Assembly (NCBI RefSeq): GCF_000330505.1
Contig: NW_004440445.1
Span: 639,399 to 703,398 of the forward strand
Direction: 5' to 3'
DNA length: 64,000 nucleotides
Source of the DNA: Entamoeba invadens IP1
Taxonomy: Eukaryota > Evosea > Mastigamoebida > Endamoebidae
Made by a program: the position numbers and the translations under genes. Position 1 is the first letter of the stretch. Every line of letters starts with the position of its first letter. A model generated the notes under the pieces. That model saw nothing but the letters and a program-made list of their open reading frames with translations. It searched no databases and was not told where the DNA came from. Shown here in pieces: positions 60,569-64,000 of the stretch.

Positions 60569-60976
60569 TCATTTTAAATAATACACCAGCAATGCGACAA
60601 CTCCCCCAACAAGGCAGAGCACAACAATCAAACAGATCACTATCATCACCCACAGCTATGTGTTATTTTTGTTGTTTAATAATATGAATGTATGGTACTA
60701 CAAACCTTCGCATTCTTCCACCAATATTTCTTCTTTAAGACAACTGACTGCTTCTGAAACTTTTGTGCGTTGATCGTCATCTCGCGCGTTTGGTCTTCAA
60801 GCTCCTCGGCTGTCGAGATGTTCTTTGTGATCAGCTCGACGTTCTTCTCCATTGTGCGCCTGGTGTTGTCTAATTGCATCTTAATGCGCTCTTTCTGCGA
60901 CTCAAAGTAGGGACTCTTCACAACAACTCTGTGTATTAGTTCATTGCTTTGATGTTAATATAACAAACGGAAACAT
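60569..60976 (-). CDS. VAMP/synaptobrevin-type SNARE (three exons)
   Basis: Vesicle SNARE for membrane fusion. Exon 2 (60928-60706) holds the SNARE helix: QLDNTRRTMEKNV through LKKKYWWKNAK, which aligns without gaps over 55 positions to VAMP2 and keeps its YWWKN end. A 50-base intron (60656-60705, GTTTGT...TAG) leads to exon 3 (60655-60569), which encodes the membrane anchor (LWVMIVICLIVVLCLVGG...) and a two-residue end. The 5' end is uncertain. A 40-base intron (60929-60968, GTTTGT...ACAG) gives an 8-base first exon starting at ATG 60976 (105 residues). A donor GTGATG would instead allow a longer exon from ATG 61026 (MTTENKRVQEV..., 118 residues). The ionic zero-layer residue, Arg in R-SNAREs, is Asn here. 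Confidence 0.8.
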
Positions 60977-61101
60977 CACCTTGTCTTTCCCCTCACTTCT
61001 TGCACCCTTTTATTCTCCGTTGTCATGTTGTCATTTCAGATTGACAAGTTGAGATTCAATCACACATGTATTTATCATTTGAACCTTTTTTAAAGTAACT
61101 T

Positions 61102-61201
61102 NNNNNNNNNNNNNNNNNNNNNNNNNNNNNNNNNNNNNNNNNNNNNNNNNNNNNNNNNNNNNNNNNNNNNNNNNNNNNNNNNNNNNNNNNNNNNNNNNNN
61201 N
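61102..61201. other. Assembly gap (100 Ns)
   Basis: A run of exactly 100 Ns, the usual placeholder for a scaffold gap of unknown size. The true distance between the SNARE gene and the next gene is therefore unknown. Confidence 0.99.
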
Positions 61202-61426
61202 TAAAATTTAAACCAATATAATTTTTATAAAAAAAATAAATATTATAATGAAAAAAAGTTTTTTCTTATTTTTTAACAACAAAAAATATAATAATACTCA
61301 TAATAAATTAATTAACTATTTCAGAGTAAATACATTGAAGTTTGAGATTCTTTAAAATTCCTAAAAATGGAACGAGAGAATTTTTGAGGCAAGAAGTCAA
61401 ACTTAAATTTAGCAGAAGGTGGAGAT

Positions 61427-61879
61427 ATGACGAAAGCGCCGTCTCTGCACATTCAGCTGCTCGAACTAGAGACCTCTGGGTTAGTCTTTCGCTTTCAGTT
61501 ACCATCATCGCTTGCTTACAAACATCTTCACTTTTATTCTTATGGGCTCATGAAAGAGCGCATTTCAAAGACGATTCTTATGACCTTTGGAACTGCATCT
61601 CCAAACGTCTTGTCGCGTTTGCGAGAGTACATAATCGCAACGAAGAGTGACATAGCGTCGGACTTGGAAGTTGACGACTCGACGTTCGACGTGTTAGTTA
61701 CGGAGTGCTTCTTGTCTGGCGGAAAGGCACTTAAATTTGGGGAGGACGTGGTGGACTTGATGTTCTCCATTGGACTCAAGAAATATGTTTCCGACGTGAA
61801 GAACAAAAAGGCGAGGAGTTACAAAAACCAATATCTTGAACAGATGGGAAACGACGCGGTTCCTGTCAGCTGTTTCTAA
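61427..61879 (+). CDS. Hypothetical protein, 150 residues
   Basis: Not recognised. Starts at ATG 61427 after an in-frame-blocked, AT-rich leader. The N-terminal half looks like mixed strand and helix (HIQLLELETSGLVFRFQLPS), the middle is helical with Lys/Arg, and a C-terminal basic helix (VSDVKNKKARSYKNQYLEQM) ends VSCF. That ending has a Cys four from the end followed by Val-Ser-Cys-Phe-like residues but is not a convincing CAAX box. No signal peptide or membrane segment. Its GC content is clearly above the surroundings, supporting a real gene. The assembly gap upstream leaves open a missing 5' exon. Confidence 0.6.
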   Translation: MTKAPSLHIQLLELETSGLVFRFQLPSSLAYKHLHFYSYGLMKERISKTILMTFGTASPNVLSRLREYIIATKSDIASDLEVDDSTFDVLVTECFLSGGKALKFGEDVVDLMFSIGLKKYVSDVKNKKARSYKNQYLEQMGNDAVPVSCF

Positions 61880-62005
61880 TTAATTGCTTATTGTTTTTAG
61901 ACAAATCATAATTTTAAATTATTTACCTTTCATTTGTTACTTTCATTCTTTAAAATTTATTTATTCTAATACTGATGCTTCATTTTTTCAATGAAATGAA
62001 AAAAA

Positions 62006-62037
62006 AATTCCCTAAAACACAAAAATCTTAGGGAATT
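62006..62037. repeat. Short inverted repeat (hairpin)
   Basis: AATTCCCTAA at 62006-62015 is followed by its exact reverse complement at 62028-62037, a 10-base stem with a 12-base loop. It lies between the genes at 61427-61879 and 62120-62617, about 80 bases upstream of the latter. Confidence 0.7.
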
Positions 62038-62119
62038 CAATATGCACGGAATAATTATTTTTACTAAGATATTAAGGTTCCCCTATTTACTATAGAAAAA
62101 GAACTCAAAAAAGCAGAAA

Positions 62120-62617
62120 ATGAGATTACCCGACAGTGACCTCGTGGTGGACTTTTTCACGAATTACATCTTTGCGTTTGTGAGTGTCAGCGCTGCTGGG
62201 TTCTGTTGTTTCTGTTGCATGTTATACATGTTTGGTGTCTTATGTGACCGTCAGCCGAAGTTTGCACGTGGAGCGGTGATGTTCATATGGGTGTTGACTT
62301 TCTTGCAATCGTTCATGCTGTTCCGGACGTACAAATGGTATGTCCCCGTGCTTGCGATACTTCACCACATGATGACGATTCCACTTGTCTTCCAAATTCC
62401 AACCATTGTGATATACAGTGCACTCTTCTATTTAGTCATTGCTTCGACTTGTGTCTCGCATATGGTCACTCTGGCCGTGTTCTTCTTTAACAAATACCAA
62501 CTTCATGAATTGGTATTTGTATTCATCACATTCCACACCGTTGTGGTGTTCATCATCTCTTCGCTCAAGTTCAACGAAGAGAGAGTTGTCTCCACCGAAC
62601 TTTCTCGTTTGTTCTGA
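62120..62617 (+). CDS. Multi-pass membrane protein, SVP26/TEX261-like
   Basis: 165 residues with four or five hydrophobic helices: about 10-42, 50-68, 76-95, 96-120 and 128-150. The arrangement of a first helix ending in small residues (FVSVSAAGF), a polar patch, a second helix leading to an Arg-Thr/aromatic turn, and later a Ser-His-containing helix (VSHMVTLAVFFF), resembles TEX261/SVP26. Those proteins act as adaptors loading membrane cargo into COPII vesicles at the ER. The resemblance is by pattern and length, not by long identical motifs, so another small tetraspanning protein is possible. The ATG at 62120 is the natural start. The tail is short, with no retrieval motif evident. Confidence 0.5.
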   Translation: MRLPDSDLVVDFFTNYIFAFVSVSAAGFCCFCCMLYMFGVLCDRQPKFARGAVMFIWVLTFLQSFMLFRTYKWYVPVLAILHHMMTIPLVFQIPTIVIYSALFYLVIASTCVSHMVTLAVFFFNKYQLHELVFVFITFHTVVVFIISSLKFNEERVVSTELSRLF

Positions 62618-62893
62618 TTTACTTTTACAAGAGGTCGACTTAGTGGTACAACCTTTTTTAAACAACCGCGAAGTCTACTACTTATACGTCACTCGTTTAA
62701 ATCGAAATAGACTCAAAAACACTCACTGAATAGAATCATATAACATTGTCGTTAACTTGGCAGCTAAGGTTTTGAATTGGATGAAGATCAAAGGTGGGTC
62801 GTTACATAAGAGACTTTGATAGTTTAGTGTTATAAGTTATTATTAAATAATTAATTAAACAATAATAGATCAGGCTAAGTACATATAAAACAA

Positions 62894-64000
62894 CTATTTG
62901 TAGTGTTTGTAAATCCACTTGAAGCAGTGCTCTGTGTTAGAGAGGAAGGAGTCAAGTGCGAGTGGCCACTTCTTTGCGTCATAGCCCAAGAAGTCGATTC
63001 CGTTGATTGAGTCTGAAGTAATGTTATATATTAAAAAGAAGACGTTTGAGCTCTCTTCATACAACACCGTTTGGATCTCGTTCAACATCGCCAAAAAGTG
63101 TTGTAAGACACATTTCAAGTACTTTTTGTTAGTAGTTTGGAACTCTTTAGGATCGATTAAAAACACTTCTTTGTTTGGTGTATTCTGTTTGAAGGTGACC
63201 GTGGTGTATGTGTATTTCAGCATACTAGCCAACACTTTTAATTGTGTTAGAATGATTCCAAGGATCGCATTTATAGGCTTCTATGTATTAACAATTAAAG
63301 TAATTATTATGTTACAAGTACTTTAAATGATTAATAAACAAACTTGTCGCATTCGAGTGATCAAACATATCGTTTGTGTCTGTGGGACGATGTTCTCCTT
63401 TTTGAACACTTGTGCCCACGCAATCGACTTTTGAAGCGGCACAGATGAAAAGTCATTCAACCCCGTCTGTTGCAAAAATAGACTCAACTTCGCGTTGTGT
63501 GTAAAGTCGAGTATTTTTGCTTCATTAAGAAAAGAGTCTTTAATATGCGAGTTGACTCGATTACTCCATTGTGTGAGAGTCCTTTTTTCTTCGACTAACT
63601 GTGCGTTCACTCGTTCCAATGTGCTAATTTCCGCCTCTAACATTTTAACGGCAGTTTCGGCAGTTTCGGTCTCGTCTTGAACTCCAATCATGTTTTTAAA
63701 GAGCTCACAAGAGGTCATCTGGTACATTTCGATATTGTGTGACGCACTTTCTAAGTCGATTTTATAGCTCTCCATGACGTCTTCGTAACACTGTGCGCAT
63801 GGGATTTTAAACTCTCCATATTTTTCGTTCATTAATGTGAACCACTGAAAGAATTCAGTGGTCGGTGGGCTGATTAATAAGTGTTCGCACTGCTTTCTCT
63901 TCGCCTTAAATATCGCTTTTGTGAATGACCTTCCCAAGCTCCCTCCTATATTGTTATTACTATTACTAATAGTAACAGTAATAATACTGTTAGAATTACA
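62894..64000 (-). CDS. Beclin 1/Atg6-like autophagy protein, 5' end outside window
   Basis: Probable subunit of the Vps34 PI3-kinase complex in autophagy and endosomal sorting. Visible exons are 63945-63344 and 63280-62894. They are separated by a 63-base intron (63281-63343, GTTTGT...TAG, phase 0). Before 63945 there is another acceptor (TAG at 63946-63948), so at least one further 5' exon lies beyond the window. The visible 328 residues show a Cys pair plus helix (IPCAQCYEDVMESYKIDLESA, matching Atg6 CxxC...L..QL) and a coiled coil (EAEISTLERVNAQLVEEK). After splicing comes RQ-KPINAILGIILTQLKVLASML, matching the Atg6 C-terminal-domain core EINAAWGQTVLLLxxLA. Near the end WPLALDSFLSNTEHCFKWI matches the W..AL.....NLK..L.W end. 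It could be an Atg14 or Vps38 relative, but the CxxC region favours Atg6. Confidence 0.65.

Noticed and set aside
1..64000. CRISPR array, prokaryotic operon or rRNA/tRNA array
   Set aside because: No regularly spaced identical repeats, no Shine-Dalgarno-led operons and no rRNA-like sequence; gene content and introns are eukaryotic.

Overview
The window looks like a protist genome of the genus Entamoeba, possibly E. invadens (the species is an inference). The evidence is: very AT-rich spacers between compact genes; short introns nearly always opening with GTTTGT and closing with AG, usually TAG; a multi-exon transmembrane receptor kinase of the CXXC-rich Entamoeba TMK type; and eukaryotic machinery throughout (ER BiP ending in KDEL, TAF13, ArfGAP, VAMP, Beclin-like Atg6, karyopherin). 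A run of 100 Ns at 61102-61201 shows this is assembled scaffold. No rRNA, tRNA, CRISPR array or prokaryotic operon was found.

Layout. 754-2829 (+): pseudouridine-5'-phosphate glycosidase fused to a PfkB sugar kinase. 4397-4996 (+): unrecognised ORF. 6203-10288 (-): RecQ helicase. 10777-11641 (+, two exons): ArfGAP. 11775-13439 (-): aspartyl-tRNA synthetase. 14137-20024 (-, three exons): TMK-type receptor kinase. 21084-23660 (-): RCK-type potassium channel. 24908-28729 (+): ABCC transporter. 28836-47050 (-): one very large actin-binding/coiled-coil gene, now broken into two ORFs plus unlisted upstream exons. 47892-49886 (-): BiP. 49887-52293: long spacer holding a mariner-like MITE. 52294-52971 (+): exosome RNase PH-type subunit. 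53184-53807 (+): degenerate Rho-like GTPase with a membrane tail. 53918-54383 (-, two exons): TAF13. 54735-57445 (-, two exons): importin-beta-type karyopherin. 57606-59525 (-): ABCG half transporter. 60287-60529 (+): small charged protein. 60569-60976 (-, three exons): VAMP-type SNARE. 61427-61879 (+): unrecognised. 62120-62617 (+): multi-pass protein resembling SVP26/TEX261. 62894 to beyond the window end (-): Beclin/Atg6-like protein.

Most genes are independent housekeeping or signalling genes. Several belong to the endomembrane system (BiP, ArfGAP, VAMP, SVP26-like, Atg6-like, the tail-anchored GTPase), but the layout gives no evidence that they are co-regulated.

The most notable observations are these. 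(1) The two giant coiled-coil ORFs are one gene split by a single-base loss in an A5 run, and its real 5' end includes two upstream exons that encode a first calponin-homology domain, giving a tandem CH1-CH2 head on a coiled coil of more than 5,000 residues. (2) A Rho-like protein has lost several nucleotide-binding residues and carries a transmembrane tail instead of a CAAX box. (3) An R-SNARE-like protein has Asn at the ionic zero layer. (4) A 197-bp MITE is bounded by TA and 25-bp perfect inverted repeats. (5) The karyopherin gene reverses its strand composition abruptly in mid-gene. Start codons were moved to the first plausible ATG wherever an open frame began at TTG or GTG.
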